Positions 1-12,784 are shown, counted from the stretch's first letter. The stretch: DNA of 64,000 nucleotides from Manis javanica (GCF_040802235.1 NC_133158.1:43404001-43468000), one strand, 5' to 3'. The notes: generated by a model not told the origin, from the sequence alone. Program-made: numbers and translations.

Positions 1-214
1 AGGATTGGTGTAATGCAAACTTTTAGTGCCAGCATCAGTCAATTCAGGTGAGTCTGGCAGGGGCTGTACACATTTATGTTCACTAGCAATGAAAATACTG
101 AATTATTCAGTACCTTTTGACAATCTGGGGTCATTCCCTCCTGTTCAAAAACATACTGTTGCTAATAGAAGAGGCTAATTATTTTCAAATGCTTGAAAAA
201 TATGAGCCAGGACA

Positions 215-425
215 AGGTCAGTAAACTGCCTGTAAATGCCAGAAAATAAATGCTTTAGTTTCTGTGGGTCACATGGTCTCTGTTACTACTATTCAGCTTT
301 GTAGGTATAATGAAGAAGCAGCCACAGACAATCAACAAATGTGTGGTGGTATTCTAATAAAACTTTATTTACAAAAATAGCAGGTTGGATGTAGCCTATA
401 GGCACTAGTTTGCCAGATTCTGGTC
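215..425 (+). mobile_element. hAT-Charlie non-autonomous DNA transposon fragment
   Basis: The stretch runs AAACTGCCTGTAAATGCC, then GTGGGTCACATGGTCTCTGT, then AATAAAACTTTATTTACAAA. This is the order found in the common mammalian MER-type hAT element whose ends read GGTTGGCAAACTTTTTCTGT. The same family occurs at about 43.9 kb and in part at 24.6 kb. Confidence 0.75.
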
Positions 426-654
426 TATTAGTTATCTTCCCCCAAACAGTCTAAAGTACCATGACTTTCTTTAGAGAGGGTGGTTTATTTTTACTCCATC
501 CAGGCTACAGCAAACTTATCAAGTAATGTTAATGATAAGAGCCAGAACCAGTCTGGACATTTATCTAGTGTGTCTTCTACAGTTTACTGACCAGCTCACT
601 CTTCCTGTCATGGGGGGAATATTCTGGATATTTCAGTGCCATTTGTAGAGAGAT

Positions 655-900
655 GAGAGGCAGCTGGGGTTACGCAGTCTGGGCTCAACTACGAGTTCAA
701 CAATGTTTAGGTGTGTGGGACCGGAGGCCAAGTTGTATAACCTCTCTCTGCCTCTGTTTCATCAACTAAAAAATGAGGCTAATACAGTACCACACCTCAC
801 TTGGGTTAACCCTGGGGAGCAGAAGGGTTAATAGTGTAAAGCATTTAGAACAAGCCTGGAACACTGTAGGTACGTACCCGAAATAGCTGCTATTATTATA
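655..900 (+). mobile_element. MIR SINE
   Basis: Recognisable in order: the CTGGGCTCAACTACGAGTTC part, the TAACCTCTCTCTGCCTCTGT core, an AAAAAATGAGGCTAATACAG block and the AAAGCATTTAGAACAAGCC end. This is the ancient tRNA-derived MIR SINE shared by all mammals, strongly diverged. Confidence 0.8.
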
Positions 901-3900
901 ATTGTCTAATCACTACCTTTATTCAACTTATGAACTGCTATTGGGAAATAGAATATTTTTTTTGTTTCTAGAAAATGCTACTATAGAGTTACCCTTACTG
1001 AATATCCCAAACTGTCTCATTCTGAAGTCCAACCAGCCCCTTGAAAACGGGCAAGTCTGGGGTTGGGACTTGGTTCAGGCGGTCATGGTGGGGTGTAGGC
1101 ACCTTCTGGGTTCCTAAAATGGGGAGTCCTATGGGGCAGACCAGCTCTGCCCAACAGAACTTGCTACAAGGACAGAAATATTTACTGTTATTCAATGTGA
1201 TACCACAGGTGTGACTGAAAAACTAAACTTTTAATTTTATTTGACATTCATTATATTTATTGTAGCTAGTGGCTTCCCTTGTAGACCACATAGTGATAGA
1301 CAACCATCAGCTCATATTCCCTGGGCTCCTGGAACTAAACCTCAAAAAGCAAGATCCCCAGGGATAAAGCGTAAGCCACTCTGAGCATTATTAATGTGTA
1401 ATTTCTAGCACTAAAAAAAAAAAAATTTTTCTCCATCTTCATGTTCTAGCATCCTACCTGTTGGCACTAAAATTCTTTTGTTCCCAATTGCTCTGCACAT
1501 GAATTAACTATATCCACACAGAACCCAAATTGGCTTCTCCTTTGTAGCACCCACCTTGGGTGCTCAGAAACATTAATCAATCAAGGCTGTGGGTAGCCAG
1601 GGAAAGTCTGCTCACAGCAATGAACTCACAGCAACTTGGATTCAGGAGACATCCTGACACAGATAAGGTGCTCAGGGAATGCAGACTGACAGTGAAATCA
1701 ACTGACTGGAGGAGAAGAGAAGGGCACAACATCTCATTATATTAAAAGGAAACTACTTTTATTTCCAGAGAACACAAAAAGAGAGATAGAGGGCAGAATT
1801 CAAGAGTGGAATCAGCTCTGGGTCCCCTAAGCCATCCCTCTGGGGAACACTGAGCCCCCTAAAACACTCAGCCTAGGCTCATCCGCACAGTTCAGAGTAT
1901 GGTCCACCTTCCGGATGCTGCACGCCTGAGTGACCAGGTACCCGCTTACTCCCCCAGGATTCTGAAGTGGACAGATCTGGGTGCATGGGACTGCTGATAG
2001 CCCAGGGGCTGCTCGGCGAGCCCACCCCAGCTGGAGATTCACCAACAATGGTAAATGCTGGTGGGCTCCCATATGGCACGTGCCCCCATCCTGGACAGGC
2101 TAACAATGGACAGGCTTGAGGAATTATTTAAATAATGAGGCATGAATGTCTGTCGGGAGGCCCCTGGGTAATCTGTCTCACATCCCAATCCCACTCACAA
2201 GCATCAGGTGAGGGAAGTAAGCTGTCCCCTTGCCACAGTGACCCCGTGGGCTTTGCCCAGATGGAGCATGGGAAGAGGAGACATTCTAATGGAAACAGGC
2301 TTAAACCTCCCGAATAGGTTAGCAGCAGGCCAGGGGAATGAGCATATCGAGTCTCTCATCAAGCAAGTTGGCTGGAAGCTATTTTATTGGCTAAAAAAGT
2401 ACATCTTTAAAAAAATACTCAATCTTCTTTTTGCCACATAGATTCACTGGGACACTCACCACCAGGAAAGAGGGCATCTGACAGGAATGAGCTGCACAGA
2501 TGATTCAGGGTGGCCTGATGTCTCATTTCATAAATCAAAGAGATCTTGTCAAAGAACCTGAAGCTGAATCTCCAATTATTGCGAGATGTTCCAGGAAGCA
2601 TTAAACCTGAATATCCAAAGGCTGGGGCACTAGAATCAGAGGCTGACAAACCCCACCAGAAACCTTATTATAACTAAGGGAGATCAGAGAGGCAAGCAAA
2701 TACTGAAGCATCATGGGGCAGGAAGCTGCATCTCAGAAAAGAAACCTTTGTCAGAAATTGGGAAAGGAAGTGAGAATGTTCTCATGGCCTCCACCAGAAG
2801 CGACGGCGGAGGCGCGCCTCAGGCGAACTCTGAAGTCAGCTGAAAATGTTAGACAAATTAGCAACATGGTTCACACAGAAACTGTTCATGTCTTTACCAT
2901 AATAAATCTGTGTTGAATATAAGCCTAGGAGAAGCAGCGGGGAGAAAAACAGAGGAGAGGAGAGAAAGGAAAGTTAACAAATCTAAGCAAGAGCTTAGCC
3001 TACAAAACATTTAGGGACGCAGCCGCTGGAAGAGAACTTGCCTAGAACTCAGAAATGGGAGCTTCACATCTGATTCAGCCTGACAGCCCTGATGAAGAAT
3101 GGTTCTTTTTTAAAAAGAAAGGTTAGAGGCCCAAAATGTAGGCAATGTTTTACAGGTACTGAGTAAATTTCAGCCGTATTTCAAATGAGGAAGGCAGGCT
3201 GAAGTTTGAATGACAAGATTGCCAGTGGGATGGAAGGAGAATGGAGAGGACATCTGGGGCTCCCCCTGCACTGGGCAGAATCTGCTCTTTATTTATGTGC
3301 CCAAGAAAGGAGAAATAGATGCGAACCCTGAGTGCTGGGAGGGATCCCTCAATCCTCTTGAAGGCAGGCTTAGCCATCACAGGAGCTGAGGACGTTCCCA
3401 GGAGTTTTCACACTGAATCAGGTGCAACATTTATGTGAGAACCAGGGGCACCTGCCACCTGAACACAAACCTGGCCAGCAAGGTTGGCAGGTGAGTTAGA
3501 AAGATGTGTTCCACTAAAGTCTGGAAAGAACACAATTCAAAAGTAGAAGGGGAGTGAGAAAGATGCCGGGTATCTACAGTCGATTAAATACTGCACACAC
3601 ATTAAATGGCACTGTACAGAGTATCTGAAATGCTGACTATTATTTACCCTTGAATCTATCAACAACTGCATTGGCAGGCAAAAGGGTGAGTGGCTTCAAA
3701 GTGTGCTTTGAACTTATTGAACCCAGGATATGGGCGGCTGCCAAAGAGCTACCATTTACCTACTCAAAAGGAACATAGCCATCCATAATGTTAAATATGC
3801 ATGTTTAAATCTATAAAGTAACTACACTCACCACCCTGACTTTGGCTTCACTGTGCTGTACTATCTTTTCTATTGCCTCCTGTGTCTGCAGATGTGTGAT

Positions 3901-5610
3901 GAAAAGTAGAATCACTCCCCAGGGGAAGGAAAACTGCTGGAGACATAATCGAGCTCCAAGTGCCTATGCTCTGAGCCCCGAGGCAGGCATGAGCGACTGG
4001 GCAAATATGCAGACTGCAGTCCTGGAGTGGGAAGGAGAGTCCTGGCATTGCTTTGCCGCCAAGATAAACACTTTTTACAGTTTATATACACTGCGCTTGC
4101 CAGGAATGCAGCTACAGTGTAAATCGGGGGAAGGTCGATACTTTCTCGGGGAACTTCACCAAGATTTTCCACTTACCAGTTGTGCCACCAACTCCTGATG
4201 CAGTGGGTGCCTGTCTTTATCGTTCCGATTGGATCTGTCTGCACTGGGCACCACACACCTGAGGTGACGCTCCCAGCCCTGTGCAGCTCTTACTTCACTC
4301 TCAGAGCGTTTACATATTGGGGCACCGATGACCTTTCTTTAAACTACCTCCTTTTATTCTCCCCTGTATTAATTACCCAGGCTTCTGGAATCGCAATGTA
4401 GGTGGTGGGACCTTTGCATTTCATTACAGTGCTTTTACAAAAAGGGGGGTGCCAGGACTGAAGGTTTGGGAGCTACAGGCCCCGAAGCCTGAATTTGGGG
4501 AGGTCTCCTGGTTTCCTGGACCACCTGTGCAACTCAAGTAACTATGAGGTTTGGGCCAACTCGAAGTTCTGTTCCACGTTGGAGCTGTCGGCGGTGAGCA
4601 GTTCAGGATGGGGAGCTGTTGGGGGCAGACGACTTGGACAAACCACCAATCTGAAGGGCAAAGGGCAGCCTAGCCAACACCAGTCCACCCCCACCCCCAC
4701 CTGCACACACACAGAGATACCCCGTCCCGACATCACATGTATTCAGTTGTTGTGACCCTGAATATACTTCAGGGCACATGTCGGTCTTCTTGATCACAAA
4801 GCAATCCGGGATTTTCATCCTGTACTTTCCATGATGAAAGGTCATCGATAACTAAGTCATAAACTAAACTATGGGTCATTGGAGGAGGGGCCAACCAGAC
4901 TGCTTGGTGGCCCGTGGCTGGTGGGGCACTAGGCCCACTCCCCCAGCTATACAGGGGCGCATGCCTCTGCCCCCAAAACAGAGGCCAGGCTGTGCTGTGG
5001 GCAGAAGATGACATGTGCTTCTGCCTTACTACAGTCACCTCGGAGTGAGGAAGCTTCCAGTAATTTCCCTCCTCTTTCTCCCCAACTAAAGCTGGGGTTT
5101 ATCCCCTGAAACAAAAGAACATGGATGAGGGAAGGGGGAAGAGGAGACAAGAGGGGGATTCACCATGGGGAAATTCAGGGTGGCAGCTCTGCGTCTGACG
5201 TCGTGACCCTGAAGAGCCACCCACACGTGAGCTTCCTCATTGTATGTGCTGCGTTTAAATTTTAGGGTCACAAAAACAGGTGTGAAATCAAAATGTGCAC
5301 AGCATTAGGGCAGCGACAGGCATTCAGAAGACAACGACTCTGACCCGGTGGGCTCCTCATAGCTGAAGGCTGCCTGAGGCCCCGGCGGCGTTCCCTGGGC
5401 CTGGGCTGTGGAGACAGGACCCCTGAGCTGCACCTCTCTCACCACCTGCCCCCGGTGCCCAGCATGGGGCCCTGCCTCAGGCCTGAATGTTCTGTGCCCA
5501 CAAGACTCAGCCTTTCCAAACAAGTTGGATTTCTTTCCCCAGAAACACCTCCCTAAAAGGGTGCCAACAGACCATAGCTTGGAGCTCACTGACCTTCTGG
5601 ATGAGCTGAG
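900..5610. other. Intron 2 sequence without a recognised element
   Basis: Apart from short stretches that may be decayed repeats, I recognise nothing here. There is no exon with splice signals and a BACE2-like frame, no RNA gene and no tandem array beyond a few short C-rich or CA tracts (for example near 4690-4715). The open frames between 1.5 and 5.3 kb overlap one another on both strands and show no family resemblance. Confidence 0.5.
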
Positions 5611-5611
5611 T

Positions 5612-6543
5612 ATCCACATGTGGGTACACACACACACACACACACGGACACACACACACAGATACACACATACACATGGATACACACACACGGATACACA
5701 CACATGGATATACACACACACAGGGATACAAGCACACAGATACACACATACACACACACATGGATATGCACACACACGGAACACACACACATACACATAG
5801 ATACACACACGGATACACACACACATGGATATACACATACACAGGGATACACACAGATACACACATACACATGGATACACACACATGGATACACACACAC
5901 ATGGATATACACATACACAGGGATACACACAGATACACACACATATACACAGATACATGGATACACACATACACACAGATACACACACATGGATACACAC
6001 ACATGGATATACACACAAATGGATATACACACAGATACACACACACACAATACACACACACAGATACACACACATGGATGTACACATACACACGGATACA
6101 CACATACACATGGATACACACATACACACAGATACACACACATGGATACACACACACAGACACATATGGATACACACACATCTGGATACATATGTCCACA
6201 CGGATACATGCATGTACACATGGGTATACACACATGTACACACATATATACATGGATACAGAGACATACACATCAACATGGATACACACATACATACAGA
6301 TGATACATATACTCAGATACACACATACATGGATATACACAGGCACATGGCCACATACATGTACACATGGTACATACACATAAATACATACACACAGATA
6401 CCCACATATACATGGATATATACATACACACAGATATATACACATGGAGATATACATACACAGATACACACATATACACATAGATACATACATACACACT
6501 TACACTGATACACACATACACACAGATATATACATACACACAT
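5612..6543. repeat. CA/TG-rich imperfect tandem array (about 930 bp)
   Basis: On the plus strand this is an almost unbroken run of ACACAC tracts interrupted by GGATAC, GGATATAC and AGATAC blocks, giving irregular units of roughly 10-30 bp such as ACACACATGGATAC. Units become more TATA-rich and degenerate toward 6543. It lies in intron 2, 98 bp from the exon 2 donor. On the BACE2 transcript it reads as UGUGUAUCC-type RNA. Long open frames on both strands here (Cys/Val-rich on minus, His/Thr-rich on plus) are by-products of the repeat. Confidence 0.95.
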
Positions 6544-6641
6544 CCCCCAGAAAACACTCTGGCTTTTCATTCCAGGGTATTTTGAAGCACTCTCATGGTG
6601 CCCCCAAGCCTGGCCTTGCCCGCCACGCGCCCATCACTCAC

Positions 6642-6730
6642 CTCTCTGCGTCAAAGTATGAGTCTATATATGAGTGGGGGGCACCAGCCACGGCAAAGTT
6701 GCTGCTCCCAGTGTCGACGAGAATCTGCAG
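6642..6730 (-). CDS. BACE2: BACE2 coding exon 2: first catalytic aspartate (DTGS)
   Basis: This 89-bp internal exon continues directly from exon 1. It encodes LQILVDTGSSNFAVAG, then a segment with PHSYIDSYFD, and ends in a split arginine codon (AG|), so intron 2 is phase 2. D-T-G-S is the N-lobe active-site motif of pepsin-family proteases; the Asp is residue 103 of this protein. The donor is GTGAGT on the minus strand (intron begins at 6641). The acceptor AG lies at 6731-6732, after a pyrimidine-rich tract and a short A-rich stretch. The length of 89 bp and both phases fit my memory of the BACE1/BACE2 gene structure. Skipping this exon would remove the catalytic Asp and shift the frame. Exon 3 was searched for to the left and not found. 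Confidence 0.95.
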
Positions 6731-7224
6731 CTTTTATTTTAAAGAGAAAAAATAGAAACTATCAGGTTACTTGAATAAGGCAGCACTCTTGAAAAATTCT
6801 TTTAAAAATAAAGTACCAGGAACAATTTATTACTTGGAAAAAATGTGTATCGATTAGAAATTTTTTTTTCCAAAAAGCTGTGATAAAATTGAAGCCTGAA
6901 CACAGTCCATTAAGAAGCCTGCAGCATGAAGGGGTAAACACTTTGCTCAGATGCACACCAAGCCTTAAAGGAAGATCAATTCACAGAGATAACTGGGTTC
7001 CCCCACTCAGCCTTTGGTCCTTGCTAACAGGGCAGAGCCCTTCCTTACCCGGGCTGTGGGCCAGCTGTGCCCCCTGGCTGGGCTCCCTCATCCTGCCTCC
7101 CCAGCCTCATTTGGAAATGGGGATCCATCAGGGCTTGCCCTCCCCAGCATGTCTTCTAGCCGCCTCCTGGCGGTTGGTATCCCCTCATCTCTGTTGCATA
7201 CCACCAGGGAACACCTATCACAGG

Positions 7225-7480
7225 TATTATTTTTTAGTTTTAACGAGTTATAATTTACATGCCATAAAATGCAAGATCTTAGATTTTTCCGCCGTGAGTG
7301 CTGACATGGTGTGTACCTGTGCCAAGATACAGACACTTCTACTATTCCCGAAAGGTCCCCTTATACCCCTTTCCAGCCAATTCCTCTTGTTCCTCAGAGA
7401 CAACCACTTCTGACTTCTATTACTGTGGACTGGTCTTGCTGGTTCCTGGATATTGTTTGAATGTAGTCTTGTGGGGTTTT
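7225..7480 (-). mobile_element. L1M-type LINE 3' fragment
   Basis: TTTTAACGAGTTATAATTTA and CATGCCATAAAATGCAAG, followed by text on protecting CCAATTCCTC and TGTTCCTCAG blocks, match the reverse complement of old mammalian L1 3' ends that read ATAATTCACATACCATAAAA in this orientation. Strongly decayed; the ends are approximate. Confidence 0.55.
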
Positions 7481-8292
7481 CCTGGAGGGGGGCTGTGGAA
7501 ATAGTGTAGAATAATGAATTGCTCTGGAGCATCTGCCAGGGGCTGTGGATACCACCAGGGTGATGCCTATGCTTTCTCAAACCAGAATCTGTCTTGTGAC
7601 TTAGAGAACTCCCTCACCGCGGCTGCAGATCATGCCTGGCACCTCTGCAGGATGGCTGGCAGGCAGACAGATCTGGGGCCTAAGGCCTGAAGTGAATCTA
7701 AAAGAATGGCCACTGCATATTTGGTTAAGTACCACTTAATGCATCTCAATAAGTTCTCTATCCTTCATGTCCATTTACTAACCCACAGTCACTGGAAAAG
7801 TTGCCGTATCTCGCTGTTCCCCTACAGAGATGTCTGTGTTGATTTCGGAGAGCATGCGATTTTTTAAAAATCTGCTTTTCCATTCAAATACTTGATGCCT
7901 AATGGCCCCAAGCTCCTTTTAAACCACAACGTGGATTGGATTTGATCTGAATTTCATCTGAATGTAAACATGCAAAGGGGAGCCAAGGAAATCTGCTGTA
8001 CTTGGGTTTTACTGGAGAGGAATTGCTGATGCTGAGGAATTCGCACATGTATTGACCAGTCGGTAACAGATAAAATTAGGTGGAGCAGATCCATCCGTAT
8101 AACTGACTGGCCCAGATATGCATGCACGGTGGAGTTCTCTCTCTCTTACTGCTCCCAAACACTCTGATTTCAGTGGCTCACCAGAATGTGATTCTCCAAG
8201 CAGGCAGGCACACCAGGATCTCTGTGTGCTTTTTTAAAACTCCCCTCAACTTCAGCTTTTTTAAGAAACAAGTTTATCCCATTTATGTCCGA

Positions 8293-8610
8293 GCTGATCC
8301 TTGAACAATATAGTTGAAAATCCATTTATACCTTTTTACCTTTTGACTCCCCATAAACTTACTAATAACCTAACATCCTACTGTTGATGTTATGGTAGTA
8401 AATGATAAAATAGACTAATAACTACATGTATTTTATGCATTTGTGACAAAATGTTTTCCTAATGTTTCCAATATTTCTAGGCTATGTGAGAAGTTCATTT
8501 GCAGGCTTTTTAGGTTGTCACAAACCTCCAAAAATTTTTCCAATATATTTATTGAAAAAAATCTGTAAGTGGACCTGTGCAGCTCAACTCCATGTTGTTC
8601 AAGAATCAAC
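8293..8610. mobile_element. Tigger-like (Tc1/mariner) MITE with terminal inverted repeats
   Basis: The left end GCTGATCCTTGAACAA (8293-8308) and the reverse complement of the right end (8595-8610) agree at 14 of 16 positions. The interior carries the ACTCCCCATAAACTTACTAA and AAATCTGTAAGTGGACCTGT blocks known from the mammalian family whose ends read GTTGACCCTTGAACAA. The TA target duplication is not clear any more. Confidence 0.8.
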
Positions 8611-8619
8611 ATTATACAC

Positions 8620-11580
8620 ATTTTTCTTAATGCTATCACCTCCTGTGTCACATTCTGTCTTAGTCCTGTCGTCCAGGACTCTTATGGAGGCCTCCTCATG
8701 TAGGCATGATTGATAGAAGTGCTGGCCATTGGTGACTGACTCAGCCTCCAATCCCTCCGGAGGGGAGGCTCAAAGTTCCACCTTAATCACAGGGCTGGAT
8801 CCCTATCCTGAGCACATTTCCCAAAACTGGCTCATTATCATAATCCAGGTGTAGTTGAAAGGGGCTTTTTATGAACCATAAAAGACACCTTTATGACTCT
8901 TGGGAGCTGGGCCAGGAAACCAGGATGGAGACCAGAGAAGTGTATGTTGCTTATGATGCACAGTATCACACATGGTCAGCGTGAAAACAGCAGAGCCCAG
9001 GACCTTGCCCATCACTGGAGTGAAGTTTCAGAACACAACTTGTCCCAGCAGCAGGTGCCCGGTCCAAGCCGACCCGAGCTCACGGACGGAACCACAGGGC
9101 TCTGAGTCCTCGTCACAGTCTCTACCTCCCAGATTTAAATGGTTGCTGGGAGCAAGATGAAGTTTCAAAGTGGCTTGGGTGAACGCAGCAGTGAGGTAAG
9201 GAAACAAGAATAAAATTGACAGCACAACACCGTTGTGGGCAAATCAGGGAATTCCAGGCTTTAAAAGAAGAGAGTGGGGCTGTTAGGCAAGATGCCTCAA
9301 CCCCCTAAAAAACACACAGCACAACTGCACAACAGTGAGAAACACTTTTTCTCAGTTATTAAAAGTCATGGATGATAAAAGCTATAGATTCCTGAGCAAG
9401 GACACCTTTCCTCCCAGTGTTCATGGTCAGGAACCGTGCAATATTTACAAGTGTTTCCTGTGTCTCATTGGCCACCGCGTACCCACAGCCCAGCAGAGCG
9501 CCTGGGGAGCGGCCAGCCACTTGGAGCTGGGTTCTCACTGCTCCAGCAGGAGAGCATTCCACATCCGCACCAATGCTCCTGGACCAGGCGTGGTCCAAGT
9601 AGACGCAAAACTATTGTCCTTGGCCCAGTGGCCAGGAGACTTTCTGGGTAGACATTTCATTCTTTCCTTAGAGTGGAACTGCACCCACCGCCTCTAGAGC
9701 ATACCAGAGCCACGGCCTTTACACACCCCTGCCCACAGTCCGCTGTGACACACAGCATCCCCCTCTGCAGAGGCAGGGGACACAAAAGTGGAGAAAGGTA
9801 CACCAAAGCATAGACAGCATATTTTTACACAGATGACTCCTAAAGCCCAGGCATTCAGCAGAACCCTATCTTTCCCAGCTGGGTCAGCAGAAGCCAGCTT
9901 TCAAGAAAATCAAATTCAGAGCTATGGCTGCTCAGCAAGGCTTGTCACCTCCCCAGTTGTTTCTAGAACATATGATTTGAGGAGACAAATCGCCCCAGTA
10001 AATGAGGTAGCCGGAAAGCGAGGCAAGGGACGGATCTCCAGGGAACAGTAGACGCTCTGGGCTGGGCTTGAAGACAAGCTTGAAGAGCTGCAAACAAGTC
10101 AATGTTTTCTGTGTGAAGGTGTTGGGAGGGGAGTTCTCAGGCGGACCTCAGGGCCGTGGCCCTCCCCTTGCAAGCAGCCTCAGCCACAAAGGAAAAGTGA
10201 GTGCCACCTTCCCTATCAACTCCACCTGGTCCAGTCTGAACAGACTGAAACGCAAGGCTGGGGAGTAGGTTACTTCCAGACACCTCACCCCACTCGCAGG
10301 CCAGCACCACCATCAGTGGCTCTCTCTGCCCTGGGAATCTCCAAAAAATTTCCTGCCTCCTCGGGTTTATCTCCACATGTACAGGACAGCCTAATTGCGG
10401 AACACGTTGTGCAGCCCCATAAAGGGGGCTGAAAATAAACACACAGTCTCAAATTTGGGGACTGCTTTGCACGTTCAAAGCACAACTAGAAAGTGGCTCA
10501 GAGGCACATATGAGGTCTGACCCTCCCTCTGCAAGGAGGTCTGCAGAAACGCAGCCCTGGCCACCTTCCCCACTGCCTGAGCAGCCTCCTGTTTCTTGCA
10601 GACTAGAGTAACGAGTGACACAAATCCATTTCCTCAGGGAGCCATGGGCCTGTTCCTGGCTTTCCACTCCCTTGCTAGCCCCCGTGGTCCTGGGAAGCCC
10701 CTCCCTGCAGAGGCAGGTGCTCAGTGTGGGAGGCGAAGCAGCAGAGAGGGTGACATATTCTAGGCTCCTGCAGAGTTAACGTTCCAGAGGGAAGATCGAA
10801 GTGGCCACAGGCCTGTCCCCCAAAGCTGCCTGTGATCCAAGTCACAAGACCTGGGATGGCTGGGAACTGCGGCGGCTTAACAGGCAAACTTCCCATCCAT
10901 CTCCTAAAAACAGCAAAACCCAAACACATACCCTCGAGCTGCAGCAGGTCATCCCCTCCACAGCCAAGCCCCAGGGGGTTAGCGCCCATCTCGTTCCTGT
11001 CTCCCGGTCTGCACACTGTGCTGAGCTGCAGCTTCAACCTCGCCTCTCCAGTGCCACCCAGGCTCACCAACCGCCTCTGCACTGTAAGCCCAGGGAGACT
11101 CGGTGCTCTCCACCACTCACCCCACCACTACTGACCAGCCTCTCCTCTCTGTTTGCCCCACCCCGGCCCTGATACTTCCTCTAGCTGCAGGAGTGAGCCC
11201 CTCCAGTGTCCAGGGCAGGAAGGGCCAGGGAGTGAATGCTCCTGGGAGCAGCCCTCACCCCCAAACACACAACAGCAGGTGGACTAAGCCCTCAGGGGGC
11301 TCCTCCGGGACACAACTCTGAGAGTGTGGGGAGGCCCCACGGCAGTGACCTGCCATGCAGGGCGCCCTGCATTGGCCCTTTCCTCCTTCTTGCCTCCTTT
11401 CCCTGTTCCCACCTGTGTCTCAGGGTAGGAGAAACTGGGGAAGGCTGCCTCACACAAAGCTCGCCTTATGCGGCCCAGAGACCAAATATCCTTTAACTCA
11501 GAGACCCTGAAAGAAACAAAGGGTGGTCAGGAAAGCTAAGAATCATCTGACTGCCTAGCAGCCAGCTGAACCTATACACA
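8620..11580. other. Intron 1 sequence without a recognised element
   Basis: Mixed-composition unique DNA. I recognise no repeat, exon or RNA gene with confidence. Several overlapping frames of 60-135 codons exist on both strands (for example around 10.7-11.2 kb) but have no domain, no consistent splice context and no resemblance to a known family. Confidence 0.5.
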
Positions 11581-11589
11581 GACTGTGCT

Positions 11590-12110
11590 GTCTCCCCATC
11601 CCTCAATCTTCCTCCAATGCATTGGGCAATAACCCTTGTAAGCCATTTGCTAATTGCTGCAATAAGGTAAAATGTGGCATTAAAGGGAAGAACTCGGTTA
11701 GGCATCTAGTTAGTGATTAGCAGCCTGAGATTTCTCAGATATCACCATCTCTTTTTCAGCAGGTTAATAGATAGGAAAATTAGCAGATAATTTAAATAAT
11801 GGCTCATTTAACACAACAATTCCTAATCGCATTAGCAGCCCATCTGCTGAGGTCTGCCTGCAAGCAGAACCTACAGCCGCAGAGCCCCTTCCAGCCCAGC
11901 TACCGCGGGGCTGTTTGCCTACAGTTATTACATGTGATTGTAGGCACTGATCTTGTTAATCAGGTTCTTTCAGCACTTCAATTCTAGAAATGAATCTCAT
12001 TTACTTAAACACATCTTGTTGAAGAAAGCAAAAATAATTGTCACATGCCATTTCTCTACAATCTAAAATTAAGGCTGTTTTTATAAAGAAGGGGAAAAAA
12101 TCATTTTCAA
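11590..12110. promoter_or_regulatory. Candidate conserved intronic enhancer (AT-rich, homeodomain-type sites)
   Basis: Unlike its surroundings, this stretch lacks recognisable repeats and is packed with words of the homeodomain and bZIP/SOX kind: GCTAATTGCTGCAATAAG, TTAGTGATTAGCAGCC, TAATTTAAATAATGG, CCTAATCGCATTAGCAG, TTGTTAATCAGG, AATAATTGTCACATG. This texture is typical of deeply conserved vertebrate non-coding elements. The regulatory role is inferred, not shown. Confidence 0.35.
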
Positions 12111-12784
12111 AGGGCTCCACTTAACACAAACAGATGTTACAGAACTTAGCTAGGAGGGGCTTGATTATGCGATGTATTCAGGCTCTGTGTTGTGCACGCG
12201 CTTTCACTACTGCAGCGCGGGCGCCTCCTGGAAAAACACGCGTCAGGACTGATTCCCTGGCTCCTTCTGGAGAAACCACAACTGCCAAGAGGATGGGGGA
12301 GGGACACGGGCTGGGGTGCCTGATTCCCGAACCTGGTGACAGTGGTCCATGGAATGCTTAGGGCTGCCCAGGTTAATCCGGGCCTCAGAGGCTGAGGTTG
12401 AGATTGCAGAATTTGGGGTGTAGGAGGGAGCATGTGGGGGCCCCTGTTTTAAGAACATAAAAGCTGTCCCCAAATCAAAACCCTCTGCATATGGGAACTT
12501 CTACTACTTCCTCCACTGAAAGCTGTCTGTGCGGGGCAGTGAGGCACTTACAGGAGGGAGGGGGTGCTGAGTTCTCCAATTTTTCAAACAACCCACCCCC
12601 ACTAGGAAGAGTGGAAAGCCTAAGTGGGGGACGATGCCACCACGCACCCAGAGCACATGTCCTACTGTGCGCTGACAACGATATTCATTCACTAGATGCT
12701 GGTTTCTAGTTCATTTTCTACCTCTAGTCCCAGGATACATCATGTACTTTCTCAAAAGCGGAGAGGCATGAAAAAAATACTGGT

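Larger units (their letters stand above)
1..6641 (-). other. BACE2: BACE2 intron 2, 5' part (continues beyond the window)
   Basis: The intron begins with GTGAGT at 6641. The part closest to exon 2 is taken up by a UG-rich (on the transcript) tandem array. Further left are a hAT-Charlie fragment and a MIR. I looked for exon 3, which should encode the GFVGEDLV-like segment, and did not find it, so the exon must lie left of position 1. Confidence 0.85.

Noticed and set aside
5305..6570. Several overlapping frames of 85-330 codons on both strands, Cys/Val/Met-rich on minus and His/Thr-rich on plus
   Set aside because: They all lie in the CA/TG-rich tandem array, whose units keep many frames open. 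No domain, start context or splice signals.
1..6641. BACE2 exon 3 in the left part of the window
   Set aside because: I looked on the minus strand for its conserved coding segment (GFVGEDLV-like) and found no match.
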